A stretch of 64,000 bases of DNA from Pollenia angustigena (taxonomy: Eukaryota; Arthropoda; Insecta; Diptera; Polleniidae): contig OV884059.1 in the NCBI GenBank assembly GCA_930367215.1, positions 11,246,945 through 11,310,944 on the forward strand, read 5' to 3'. The translations under genes were made by a program, and so were the position numbers. Positions 11,186 to 21,639 of this stretch are shown piece by piece. The notes beneath the pieces are model-generated. The model was not told where the DNA came from. It worked only from the letters and a program-made list of their open reading frames with translations, and did no database searches. Numbering within the stretch: the stretch's first letter is position 1; every line of letters begins with the position of its first letter.

Positions 11186-11546
11186 AATATATGGCCTTTG
11201 CGTCTGCCAAATGTGGCCTTATGAGCGCCATGCTATCGGTCCAACTTTGCACCACTTTATCCGAGCATACCCGGTCTTAATTCGTCAAAAGTTAGTCGAA
11301 TGTTGGCTTCTAAATACTCAATCGTTTATCAGCATAGATCAGGTATTTTACGTAACCCTACAAAAATTAGTTCAAAGGTGTCTAATCACACAAACTAGAT
11401 GGCCAATTCACAGCTCCATTTCTTGAGATAATTCACTGAACCAACCGTTTGCTCAACAATGCTATGGTTTCACGTGCTATATAACATTTTGCGCTAACAT
11501 GTTGAAATATCATTGCTTCCTCAAACGAAACCGGCTAGAAAAATGT
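11186..11546 (-). pseudogene. Mariner (DD41D-type) transposase C-terminal relic
   Basis: With frameshifts tolerated, the minus strand reads FQHVSAKCYIARETIALL, then ISRNGAVNWPSSLCD, TPLN, FLWGYV, YADKRLSI and VVQSWTDSMALI. The intact copy at 44.8 kb has the same blocks in the same order (FQQDGATCHTANEAMALL, VISRNGDVNWPPRSCDLTPLD, GYLKEKVYVDKP). The second aspartate is lost (QHVSA for QQDGA) and the last is replaced by N. Only the C-terminal half remains. Dead relic. Confidence 0.75.
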
Positions 11547-11913
11547 CCACCCTTTTCAGTGCTTTATTTTGCATTCTCTAAAATAGTCGCGACCGAAAAA
11601 TTACAATCATAAATATGTTCATGTAGTAGAAGCAGCAAAACACGTAGTTAATAGTTTGAGTAATTAAAAAAGCTGTGTAGCAAGGTCTTATTTCAACGAC
11701 ATCTAAATGGCAACTAATTTGATTCACTTTATTGAGATGTAAACAAAACAACAGCCGAATGTTCGCCATCGGCATTCACACGAATAATTGTATAGTGAAC
11801 GTGTGTCGCCTTGGTTGCAGCAGAATATCTAAGCCTCTACTAGCGGGTATGGGAATATGAGAATTGGATGTCCCTGCTCTAAAGCGATTTTATGCAAGGT
11901 ATTTGCAATGACT

Positions 11914-12192
11914 TTAACATAAAGCTTCATCAATTAAAGTTTTGGTTTTGTTTCTTATCAAACTTGTTTCTAAATTTGTATATGAAACAGGAGAAACTTT
12001 TAGCTTTAGATTTTTAATATGCCGATCCCACATAAGATTTCCCAGCAAACAAATACCCAAACACTAAAAAGGTGCAACCTCCTGACCAACATTTTCCTCA
12101 ACAAAAATACTGAAATTATTATTTAAAACAAAGTGTTGTATAAATCTTACAAGTTTCGTTTTTGCAGGATTTAAAAAAAGCTTATTTATGCC
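11914..12192 (-). pseudogene. LINE reverse-transcriptase palm/thumb relic (Jockey-superfamily type)
   Basis: Minus-strand frame reads GINKLFLNPAKTKLVRF, then VEENVGQEVAPF, a stop, CLGICLLGNLMWDRHIKNL and ETSLIRNKTKTLIDEALC. This is the conserved order after the catalytic YADD box in non-LTR reverse transcriptases: a LxLNPxKT block, then KxLGVxLDxxLxWxxHI. One internal stop over about 92 codons; the catalytic box is not included. It lies between two mariner relics. Confidence 0.7.
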
Positions 12193-13039
12193 AACATATT
12201 CTCAGACTAATGAAACTTCCCTTTCCCTATATGGTTTTAATACACTTTTATGTTTATAATGCTGAAAGAAACTTATATCAATAACAGATTAACATTGAAG
12301 AAATTACAACCAGCACGACAAATTTATGTTTAGAACAGACAAACTGAAGTACATACGGAAAGGTTATACACATAAAGGGTGTTTTTTTACAAGACGGAAA
12401 TATAGTTGGAATGAAACTGTTTTCATCTGGTAGATAATTTCATGACTTTAATTTTTTGGATATGATTTTCGGCATATGTCTGCCGCGTCTAAGAGTTACA
12501 TGCTTCATTCGATTAGACCAATTTTTGACTACCTTTTCCAATAAATCTGGCCGTATGGCTTCAATGGTGGTTTGACTATTGGATTCCAATACATCAAGAG
12601 TTGATGGTTTGTTGGCATAAGCCAATGACCTAACAGAGGTCTATAAAAAGTAATAAAGAGGATTTATATCGCATAAACAATTGGGCCAGTCAACAGGAAC
12701 ATTTCTGATACTTATGTTGTCACTAAATTTATTTTTGCAATAAATCGATTGTTAGGCGCTCTGCATGAAAAGTTGCGCTGACTTGTTGGAACTGAATGTC
12801 GTTGATAGCTGATTATTTTTTGATAACAAATATACAGTCAGCACCACTTGATAGCGCTCACCATTCACCCTAACGGCAGCTCAATTCGAAAGAAAAAAGT
12901 ATCGATGTGAATTTTAATGGAAGTACATTTAATAGTGATTCGCGAACGGCAGAAGGATTGTCTACGCTTCAAAGATAGACATTTGTCTTATTGACGTTGC
13001 CATTTAACTAGAAATAAGCTTCATCACCAAACACAATTC

Positions 13040-13403
13040 TTTGTTTTCTTTTAATTCCCTAAGCTAAGCCAAATGCTTGTCTGCAGGAAAGAAACCAGGG
13101 GTCTAATCACCGCATCCGATACTATCGTATCGAATGTTTTTGCATACGACAGACACTGACGTATCGAATGAAAACTGGATAAATGTAATGTCGAGTTACT
13201 CTATAACGAATGCTATTATTTCAAATTCCCTAATTTTTATTCGATATCGAGTTTCATGATACCAAATTAAATAATTTCGATCAATTTTGCTCGATATCGT
13301 ATGCGGTGATTAGACCCCTGAGTCTCTGCCGGGAATCGAACCCGCAACTCCAACACTCATAGACTACCTCACTACTAGCTAGGCTAACTTGGCAGTGCTC
13401 TAT
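13040..13403 (-). mobile_element. tRNA-derived SINE, interrupted by a MITE
   Basis: The minus strand reads GAGCACTGCCAAGTTAGCC, an AGTAGTGAGGTAGTC head, then GCGGGTTCGATTCCCGGCA (B box with T-stem), GAGACT, and after the 13096-13320 insertion CTGCAGACAAGC, CTTAGGGAATT and an A-rich tail. The same order is seen in the uninterrupted copies at 37775-37928 and 39419-39549. It lies inside the mariner relic at 12371-13546. Confidence 0.85.
13096..13320. mobile_element. MITE, inverted ends CAGGGGTCTAATCACCGCAT
   Basis: The left end CAGGGGTCTAATCACCGCAT and the right end, ATGCGGTGATTAGACCCCTG, are exact reverse complements, continuing as CCGATA against TATCGT. Length 225 bp, AT-rich, with ATCGAT/TCGATATCG motifs inside. 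It splits the SINE between AAACC and AGTCTCT. No clean 8-bp duplication is visible; the uninterrupted SINE reads AAACCAGAGTCTCT, leaving a possible CAG/CTG overlap. A related right end is at 56530-56583. Confidence 0.88.
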
Positions 13404-13914
13404 GAATTTCGCAAACAGATTTATTTTTATTTTTAAAGCTAATTTCTACAATTTGGTAGCGTTGTTCTAGCGTCAAACGATTCATGATGACTTCCCAAGC
13501 CTTATTGAACAGAAACACAGTTGGACATTAACAGCTGTCGTTAAAGAAAATTCTCAAGAAGCTAAAAAAACACGCGATTTATATTGAAGAAATAAACAAA
13601 CAAAGCACTTAAACAAACACTGAATAAGAAAAAATATATTTAGTTGATATTATTGTAAATAAATTTTATTTATATTTGATAAACCATATGGTTTCTTCAA
13701 ACTACTTCACCTTGAGTCAAATATTAGTTGATAAAGAGGTACAACACCGCTTTTGTGCTCTAGTTTGTTATATTTAATGTTATAAATTTTTAAATTAACT
13801 ACTTTCGTTTCGTCATGTAAAGAAAAAACAATAAAAATAAGAAATATTGTTTTTTTTTAAGAAAAGTCGACTTAAGCACATGTTCCTTTTTGGCACAGAT
13901 ACTATTTAAAAACA

Positions 13915-14690
13915 AGTTGGTGTGCCGTATTCGGCAGTGCCGAACCTTTGCTACCCTGCACCGACATTTAGAATATTTTTTAGGAGTGGGTTTCATATGG
14001 GGCATATGGAAAATTATGGACCGATCTTCACGAAATTTAAAAGTGTGATTTATAGTCGTAATAAGCTGTGACAGGACAAAATTTATTATAAAAACAATAT
14101 TCTTTACGGTTTTACGCATTCTTAAGTGTTTTCGAAGGCTTTATATGGGGTCTATGGTAAATTATGGACCGATCTTGACGAAAGTTGACAGTGCAATTTC
14201 TAGTCATAAAAAACTGGCGGAATATGAACGGATCTTCATGAAAGTTAACACTGTGATTTTAAGTCATTCAAAACTGTGATAGACCAAACATTATTCCTTA
14301 CGATTTTACGCGTTTAGTAAAGTGTTTTTCGAATTTGTGCAAAATCGTGTATCAATATTCCTCCACTATTTATGTAAGTTCTTGTTACAAAATTATACAT
14401 TTTTAGAGGTGGTGGTTCCTCATTTGGATTCATGATTTATCCTATTGAACCGATTTTGCTGGATTTCAATTCCAAACTGTTTAGGATAAGCAGAAGCGAT
14501 TTTACACCGATATTGTTCTTTTCTTTTAAGTTATTCGAAAGTGAGCGTGTTTCGAAGAGACAGACATATGGACATAGCTAAATCGTCTTAAAATTACTTA
14601 AGGGGCCAGAATATGGGGTCTTAAATAGATGAATGTTATAAAAAAGTATCACACGGCTTGACACACTTAGTATACCGTCTTTAAAACTAG
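13915..14690. mobile_element. Second, older copy of the CGGCTGTGCCGAA-type element
   Basis: Opens GTATTCGGCAGTGCCGAACC followed by GCTACCCTGCACC. It shares the AAATTATGGACCGATCTTCA units (two to three copies, one truncated), the GAACCGATTTTGCTGGATTT block and the closing CACACTTAGTATACCGTC with the copy at 8757-9996. More diverged and shorter. Its right end abuts the TATA box of the lectin gene. Confidence 0.7.
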
Positions 14691-14703
14691 ATTTTAAAAA
14701 AAG

Positions 14704-14711
14704 TATAAATA
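14704..14711 (+). promoter_or_regulatory. TATA box (TATAAATA) of the lectin gene
   Basis: TATAAATA lies 51-58 bp upstream of the lectin start codon. A start site about 30 bp downstream would leave a 5' leader of roughly 25-30 nt, normal for small secreted insect proteins. Inferred from sequence and spacing alone. Confidence 0.5.
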
Positions 14712-14761
14712 TGATAGTTTGCTAAGCAGCTAAACAAGGGACTTTTAAAAGTTTAGTAAAG

Positions 14762-15481
14762 ATGATGTTCATCTCGCTCAGGCAAGTCTTCGTAATTTTC
14801 TTCATACTGCTAAAGACAGTATTAGTATCAATGCAGGTTTTTCGCACACCAGATGGCAAAGAATATATTATCGAAGTAATCGATCAGGTAATTTACTATT
14901 AAAATTAACGTAAAAAAAAAATAATAATCAAATTTATAATTTGCAAAAAATAAATTTAGTTTAACTGGTATAGGGCCCTCCATGACTGTATCATGTACAA
15001 AGGCACTCTTCTAACAATTAATTCAAAGGAAGAAAATGAACAATTTATTAAACTAATCAACACTGCATACCCAGGTGCTCAATATTCATCGAAAAATCTA
15101 TGGTAGGGCGGCAATGATGGCTTATACGGGCTACCTAATTTTCACCGGCCCTGGTGGTCGCCCAAAGGAAAAAGATTAACTTTTTTCAATTGGGGCAAAA
15201 CAGACCCTGATAATCGAAATAATAAAGAACATTGTATGGTCATGTTGGGTTCTCACCGGAACTACACATGGGCTGATTACCCATGCAATGCCACTATGGG
15301 TTATATATGTGATTATAATTCGAACTATCCAAACAAAACTGATTCAGGAACTGGAAATGCAGGAACTAAAAATGCAGGAACTGAAAATGCAGGAATTAAT
15401 AATACAGCAAAATTGACAAATATAATTTTGTTGATCTTGCAAAAATTGTGGAATATTTTTAATGAAGTCGCTGACTTTTAA
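14762..15481 (+). pseudogene. C-type lectin gene, two exons, one in-frame TAG in the lectin domain
   Basis: Exon 1 is 14762-14887 (42 codons), with a signal peptide of the form MMFISLRQVFVIFFILLKTV. It ends CAG|GTAATT; the intron is 72 bp, closes TTTAG, and is phase 0. Exon 2 is 14960-15481. The frame shows a C-type lectin fold: FNWYRALHDC, LLTINSKEENEQFI, LW-stop-GGNDG, FFNWGKTDPDN, KEHC, YTWADYPCN and GYIC. The four canonical cysteines are at about 52, 134, 151 and 159 of 215 codons. The sugar-binding position reads DPD, not QPD or EPN, and WND is WAD. The TAG at 15104-15106 replaces the residue after LW (usually I in WIGG); everything else is intact. The tail has NAGT repeats, then a hydrophobic stretch. 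Family role: secreted carbohydrate binding. Either a young pseudogene, a null allele, a sequencing error or readthrough. Confidence 0.85.
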
Positions 15482-15773
15482 TTATATTGTCAAGTTAAAG
15501 TTACTACCGTATTCATAAAAAATTAATATGGATATGGTATTTAAAAAAAAAAAAACAAAAAAATATTAAATTTGGCCTTAAAACACATTTCAAGCTTATA
15601 TTATTTTTTAAGAATAGGGCACTTAGTGGTCAAACATTTTGTGATTTAAATTTAACCGTAGAAAATCCTCGTATAATAGAATCAATTTTATTTTGAGAAC
15701 GTGCTTTCTTTTGCTCTCAGAAATAGAAACTTACTCTTTTAACAATGATACCATACTTTCATAAAATTTCATA

Positions 15774-16667
15774 CACAGAAAAAATTATTTTTCCAATTCA
15801 AACAAAAAATTTGTAGATCCAAAAATTTTTTGTCTGAAATCGGTCATATAAACAAATTCGCATATTCAAACAATTTATTTGCATTTTGTTTATTGAAAAA
15901 GAAACACTGATTTTTTCAAACAAATAATTTAATTGAATCAAACAAAAAGTTTACTGAAATTCATAAACTAAATTTCAAAAAAAAAAAAAAAAAAAGTATT
16001 TGCACAAGCAATGACGCGCACACAAGTAAGCACTGTTTGAGAAGATGACGAAAGAGCAGAGCCGCCGGCTGGCTTTGAGACACATTGTTTTTGTTGGAAT
16101 AATTTTTGAACGAAGTCTTTATTTATACACACAACACAATGTTTTTTTTTTCTTTATCACTCTCTGTTGCTGTATCCTTTCCTTTGCTTAAGAAGAAATG
16201 TAACCAAAAACGGCAGCAGACCGACTCGATATGTTTTTCGTCATCATTCTATTTTTGTATTTGATGTATTTAACCAAACAGTTTTAAAAAATTGAATACG
16301 GGATTTTGTTTCTTGTAATGTTGTTTCTGCTATTGTTTTTCTTATAGTTGCACTTTTTCAAAGCGTCCAAAAATAGACTGTGTGTGTTTTTTGTTGTTGT
16401 TCTTATATTTCACATAAAGAAGTGTTGCTTACGATCAAATAAAAAAATGCAAAAAGACGACAACATTAAAGAGCGTTAAATATTTCATACAAAATTATGA
16501 AAATTTGACACGCGTTTATTATATTTTTGAAGAGTTGTCTACATTTTTGTTGGTTAAATAAAATCAAACAAAAATATTGTTTGAATCAGTAAAAAAATTT
16601 ATAGAAATTAAAAAAATTTTCAAACAAGCATTTGTTTGAAAATAATTCGACAATAATTTTTTCTGTG
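15774..16667. mobile_element. 0.9-kb non-autonomous element, ends CACAGAAAAAATTATT, TA flanks
   Basis: The left end CACAGAAAAAATTATT and the reverse complement of the right end are identical over 16 bp and similar beyond (TCAAACAAA motifs on both sides). Each end is directly flanked by TA (15772-15773 and 16668-16669), the duplication made by Tc1/mariner-like transposases. No reading frame of note; the interior has a GC-richer island near 16005-16080. Probably moved in trans. Confidence 0.75.
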
Positions 16668-17390
16668 TACATTTTGTAAACAAAGAAAATTAATAACAAA
16701 AGAAAAAGAAAGAAATGAGAGCGAGTTTTTTTTACTGCCGACGATTACATTATGAATCTTTAAGGCCAAAACACAATGTGCTTAAGTTGGCTTAAGCGAA
16801 TGAGCGAATACATGTAAATTATATTAGGCAAACCATATTGAACTTAAGGAATTTTTTTGCTAAGTTTAATGAAACTGTCATTTGCTTAATCAAGGTCCGA
16901 ATCTAATCGTACATTCCGTACGTAATCAAATGTTTTTTATTTTGTTTTTGATTTCTTAAATACATTTGAGAGACTTTTTGTTAATTTTTGACAGTAGGTT
17001 AAGCAATACTATGCATATGGGCATTTCCCCAGAATGGTCTACCAGGATGAAAAAACAAAATGTTGATTATCATCGTCTTTTATTGTTTATTATTAGAAAA
17101 AAAGTCTAGGTTCTTATAAAAGAATAATTTCCTAGCATATCTGAGCTGTTTTACTTGAGAAAATTGGGCTGGAAACTGGAAAATTTTATAATTTCCAGTA
17201 TTTTCTACTTCTGAAGACATTTTTATATGCTTATTTTACATGCAAAAAATATGTTATGTTTACACTCTTTCTTCATAATTTCTCCATTACAATCAATTGT
17301 AAAAGGAGTATTAAGTTTATTTGTTAAAGAAATTTGAAGACATTTATGGTAAAATGCATGGTGATAATAATAAAAAACATATGGAAAAAT
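16668..17390. other. Spacer, no gene seen
   Basis: AT-rich sequence with no sustained reading frame or recognised repeat. Confidence 0.5.
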
Positions 17391-17767
17391 CGTACGTTCG
17401 CGATCCGTACGTTCGCGACCGGTACATAAGCCAATTAAATAAAAACCAAGAGAGATATTTTATGTTGTAAAAACTGGATGGAGACCTACATTAATACACT
17501 TTTAAAATAAATTAATCACTTTTGAAAATTCCGTTTCATTACGCAGATTTTTACATTTCACTACTGTCAGCCGAAGTTGACTTCTATTTTGCGTACGTTC
17601 GTGACCACACGTTTATATTATTATGAAAACTTAAACTCGATGAAATCCATATTTTGTACTAAACATAGAGCTACCCAAATGCTATCGAATCGCAAAAAAA
17701 TGCTAGGAAAAGTTTTGTTTTCTATATTATTTGTACATCAAAAGCGTACGAACGTACGTTCGTGACC
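17391..17767 (+). repeat. Dispersed CGTACGTTCG(C/T)GACC motif cluster
   Basis: CGTACGTTCGCGA at 17391 and CGTACGTTCGCGACC at 17406 are tandem. CGTACGTTCGTGACC recurs at 17592 and at 17753, the last preceded by CGTACGAA to give a CGTACGAACGTACG palindrome. All are in the same orientation and strikingly CpG-rich for this region. Likely conserved pieces of one transposon; family not identified. Confidence 0.65.
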
Positions 17768-17949
17768 CCAGGAAATGCCTATATTATGGTTGAGCCTTTT
17801 GAATTTTTGCCTGAAGTTAAAGTCTCTATTCTGTTTGAACACTTACATACATATAAATTTAGATTTTATACAAAAGGAGTATTTTAAAACATAATAATAA
17901 AAATAATTTATGAAAGAAAATTATAAACGCAAAAAAAACTGTTATTTGC

Positions 17950-18140
17950 GGTACTGGATATAAAAAACAACAAGAGACTTTATGGAAAAAACTTGAGGCA
18001 GTCGTAGTTTTTTGCTCATATCTCAGCCATAAATAGACCGATTTGGCTGAATTTGAATAGCAAACAATCCCGGACTATATGTCAGATAAATGTATAACAA
18101 CTTTGCCCCATCATATCTGGGGTCTTCGGAAAACCCATTT
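17950..18140 (+). repeat. Fly dispersed repeat, copy A (GGCAGTCGTAGTTTT type)
   Basis: Matches 21010-21200 through GGCAGTCGT-GTTTTT, CATATCTCA, GATCTGGCTGAATTT or GATTTGGCTGAATTT, AATAGCAA, ACAACTTTG or ACAACCTTG, and GGTCTTCGGAAAACCCATTT. Non-coding; the 3' portion of an unidentified element. Confidence 0.6.
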
Positions 18141-18305
18141 CAACGAACAGACTGATCGTAAAGATCTCCTGTGAATTTTCAACTTTGGAATTTTTACTGA
18201 ATCACAGGTATTGGCTACACCGAAATTAGAAGTTTCCCTAATATGATTCCAACTACACCGCAGTCAAATAAAGCACTTTTAAATCTTTTAGTTAACATTT
18301 TTATG

Positions 18306-18396
18306 CCTGTATTCATAAAAATAATTTAAATTTATTAATGGTTTACAAAACAAATTTTCTATGAAAGTTTTCCTAATAATCGTTTATGAATACAGG
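18306..18396. mobile_element. 91-bp MITE, ends CCTGTATTCATAAA
   Basis: CCTGTATTCATAAA at the left is the exact reverse complement of TTTATGAATACAGG at the right. The same termini enclose 41415-41523, and single ends occur near 15507 and 58710. The small palindromic element has no coding capacity. Confidence 0.78.
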
Positions 18397-18848
18397 GGTT
18401 AATGTTTACAATTACTAGTGCTGTTTAAGCTTGTTTTAAGAACCGCCATAGAAAACAAGAAAATATATTTTAATATTTGCACAAGTGTTTTTAAGTTGTA
18501 CATATTTGATTTCCTAAAATTTATTATTTTAATCTGTTTATAAAAAAAAAAAATTATTTAAATTTCACAAAAAACTGTCTACTACATGTAGTATTAACAT
18601 TAGTTTTTTTTTTGTGAGAAAACAGCTTTTTAGGAAATCGAAACATTATAAAATAAATATTAATATATCAAAGTTTTTTGGGATTCAAAATACTAATTAA
18701 CAAGGTTTCTTTTAAATATGCTTAATTCCCAATATTTATTTAGTTATTTGTAGCATTAAGATATAATAATAAGACCTTAGGCTCATAATTTTTAAGTAAA
18801 TACTATTTGCTGCGTTACAGCTTAGTTAAATACAAACAAACGCTGAAA

Positions 18849-18898
<50 letters not shown>
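18849..18898. repeat. (TA)n microsatellite, possible Helitron 5' start
   Basis: About 24 TA dinucleotides, preceded by AAA|TC and followed by AAAATTGTAAGGTTACTGACT. An A followed by TCTATATATA is how the Helitron at 47220-48281 begins on its own strand, so this may be the 5' end of another Helitron family. No matching CTRR 3' end was found. Confidence 0.55.
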
Positions 18899-18903
<5 letters not shown>

Positions 18904-19489
18904 GTAAGGTTACTGACTGAATGACTCACTTAAATTTAGAGAGGAGGGTGGCTTCTCTCTAAATCGATCCACTAAGACGGAAGACTTTTTGAAATTCAAA
19001 TGTTTAGTGGGTAAAAAGGGTAAAAACAGGTAAGTTCGGTAACCTTTTATTTCCAAAACTAAAAGGGATACAAAAAAATGTAATACTAATCGTTGTTCTT
19101 TAGAAAACAAAAAAAAAAAAAAAAAACAGGTGTCTACTTGTGTTTTGGTACTTTTTTGGTCACCTCATCTATCTTTTAAACCAATAAACCATTAAAAAAA
19201 GGTTATACTACATTTGAAACTTATAAAAAAGCTTCAGAAACGACTATGGAACTTTTTCGAAATTCGAAAGTTAATGGGGCGAAAATCATAACAATATTTG
19301 GTACTTTTTTTACAAAACATTTTTCTCCATTCATTGACATATACGAACTAAGATATGGGCTCCCACTACAATATTGAAATTTTGAATACTTCAATGGGGA
19401 GAAAAAAGTACCAAAGAGGGAGAAAACGGGAAATTTAATTTCTTTCTTTAGCATTTTGGCTTTATAGCTGGTTCTTTTATTAATTATAG

Positions 19490-20860
19490 TTAGTATAGGA
19501 CCTAGAAACATAAAATTTAACATGCAATGTCCTGAGTGGAGAAAAATCTATAAGAGAGAACTTTTTGGTACTTTTTTGTTCTTTAATAACTGATAGTTTT
19601 TTAAATTTTCGTTAGTATTGGACCTAGAAACATAAAACTCAACATGCAATGCCCTGAGTGGAGAAGAATCTAAAAGAGGGAACTTTTTGGTTTTTTTTTT
19701 GTTCTTTAATAACGGGTACTTTTTGAATTTACGTTAATATTGGACCTAGAAACATTAAATTAAACAGACAAGGTCCTGAGTGGATGAAAACCTATAAAAA
19801 GGAACTTTTTGGTACTTTTTTGTTTTTAAATATCTGGTACTTTTTGAATTTCCGTTAATATTGAACTAATACCCATTCAATTAAGCAGGCAAGGTCCTGA
19901 GTGGTAAAAACTATAAGACGGAATTTTTTGGTACTTTTTGTTCTTTAATATCTGATACTTTCTAAGTTTCTGTTAAAATTGGACATAGAAATATTAATTA
20001 AAGTAACTGTGTGGTACGTTTTTGTTTTTAAATATTTGGTACTTTTTGAATTTTCGTTAGTATTGGATCTAATAACATTAAATTTAGGTGGAGTTTTTGG
20101 TACCTTTTGTTCTTTAATATCTGGTACTTTTTGGATTTCCGTTAATATTGGACTAAGGAATATTAAATTAAGCAGGCAAGGTCCTGAGCGGATGAAAAAC
20201 TATAAGAGGGAACTCTTTGGTAGTTTGTTTTCATATATCTGGTGCTTTTTGAATTTTCGTTAGTATTGGACCTAGAAACATTAAATTAAACAGGCAAGGT
20301 CCTGAGTGGATGAAAAACTATAAAAGGGAACTTTTCTTCTTTTTTCTCTAATATCTGGTACTTTTTGAATTTACCGTTAATATTGGATCTAGAAACATAA
20401 AATTAAACATGCAAAGTCCTGAGTGGATGAAAAACTATAAAAATGAACTTTTTGGTACAATTTTGTTCTTAAATGTCTGGTACTTTTTGAATTTACGTTA
20501 ATATTGAAACAAGAAACATTAAATTAAACAGGGAAGGCCCTGAGTGGATGAAAAACTATAAGAAGGAACTTTTTAGTACTTTTTGTTTTTAAATATCTGG
20601 ATCTTTTTGCATTTCTGTTAGGATTGAACCTAGAAACATAAAACACAACATTCAATGTCCTAAGGGGAGAAGAATCTATAAAAGGCATCTTTCTGGTACT
20701 TTTTCGTTCTTTAACTAGAACTTTTTTTTAATTTTCGTTAACATTGGACCCATGTCCATGAAATTCAACATGCAAGGTCCTGAATGGATGAAAAACTATA
20801 AAAGATTTGGAAACTTTGGTTCTTTTCGTTCTTCAGATATACAATTTTTTTAATGTATTT
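19490..20860. repeat. Diverged tandem array, about 120-bp unit, around 11 copies
   Basis: The phrases GGTACTTTTTGAATTT, GTTAATATTGGACC, AGAAACATAAA or ACATTAAA, AAGGTCCTGAGTGGATGAA and GGAACTTTTTGGTAC recur in fixed order. The GTCCTGAGTGG block sits near 19530, 19650, 19771, 19891, 20181, 20300, 20418, 20539, 20657 and 20780; one unit near 20010 is shortened. A looser precursor extends left to about 19210. Probably internal to the transposon whose start is at 18849 and whose 3' part is at 21010-21320. Confidence 0.85.
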
Positions 20861-21009
20861 TAATGTACGGCCAAGCCCACTTCTTTCCCGTCTTTTTTTT
20901 AGAGGGGCTGTGTTTTGATAACCAATATGCTTGTACCTTATTTGGAGACTTTGGCTATTGCCGTTATCCAGTTTACCAGAAAAAGGATATAAATAAAAAC
21001 TACAAAAAC

Positions 21010-21320
21010 AAGGGATTTATGGGTAAACTTAAAGGCAGTCGTGGTTTTTAGGTCATATCTCATTCATTTATGTAACGATCTGGCTGAATTTCAATAGCAA
21101 TCTTTAACGGAGTATAAGTGACATAAATAAATACAACAACCTTGTCCCTGTCATTTCTAGGGTCTTTGGAAAACACATTTCAACATACACACGGACAGGC
21201 GGACATCTATAAGTCAACTTTTCTAGTCATAAGGACCCAGAATATAAATACTTTATATGGTCTAAGATCAATATTGTATAACTTACAAACAGAATGATGA
21301 AGCTGTAGGGTGAAGGGTAT
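21010..21320 (+). repeat. Fly dispersed repeat, copy B with typical closing block
   Basis: Related to 17950-18140 and longer. It ends with GACCCAGAATATAAATACTT, ATATGGTCTAAGATCAATAT, ACAGAATGATGAAGC and GGTGAAGGGTATTAATATG, a closing sequence type common in higher-fly repeats. Non-coding. Confidence 0.6.
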
Positions 21321-21501
21321 TAATATGCCAACATACATGGCTGTATACTTTGTAGGCGGAAGAGTTGAGGGAAAAAGAAACCAGTATACAGTTTCATGTA
21401 CTGTCAGTACGTTTTGCATTCTCATTATTATTCGTATTAAAAGAGTATACAAAAAAGTCAACAAGACAAAAGTGAGAACCATGTCAGTAAGTTCATAAGT
21501 T

Positions 21502-21624
21502 CACACTATTCAAGTCTTAGCCGTCAAGTCTTGAGTTTTAAGGAGGGAGAGGAAATAAATGGCATTCCCTTTTCCGTTCTCTCCTTAAAGCTGAACCCTT
21601 GACGGCTAAAACTTGAAGAGTGTT
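21502..21624. repeat. Imperfect hairpin, about 54-bp arms
   Basis: The left arm CACACTATTCAAGTCTTAGC, then CGTCAAGTCTTGAGTTTTAA and GGAGGGAGAGGAAA, pairs with the right arm TTTTCCGTTCTCTCC, TTAAAGCTGAACCC, TTGACGGCTAAAAC and TTGAAGAGTGTTAA. Roughly four-fifths of positions pair, with a loop of about 12-20 bases. Looks like a short MITE; a small-RNA precursor cannot be excluded. Confidence 0.7.
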
Positions 21625-21639
21625 AACCAGTTCTAAGAC

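Larger units (their letters stand above)
12371..13546 (-). pseudogene. Mariner (DD41D-type) relic hosting a nested SINE
   Basis: The minus strand begins near 13485 with MNRLTLEQRYQIVEI, the normal N-terminus. After the SINE it resumes with RIVFGDEAYF, a stop, then LNGNVNK (first aspartate block). Later come FQQVSATFH (second block, aspartate lost), NVPVDWPNCLCDINPLYYFL, YANKPSTLDVLESN, and IEAIRPDLLEKVVKNWSNRMKH with the basic tail RRGRHMPKIISK ending at 12440. The left end AAAGGGTGTTTTTTTAC near 12375 may be the TIR. The DNA-binding domain is deleted, so the relic cannot encode transposase. Confidence 0.8.

Noticed and set aside
14953..15481. The lectin as a single-exon 81-codon gene starting at 15236
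   Set aside because: The frame upstream of 15236 shows conserved lectin motifs back to a proper splice acceptor and exon 1; the late methionine lies after the TAG and would lack a signal peptide and half the fold.
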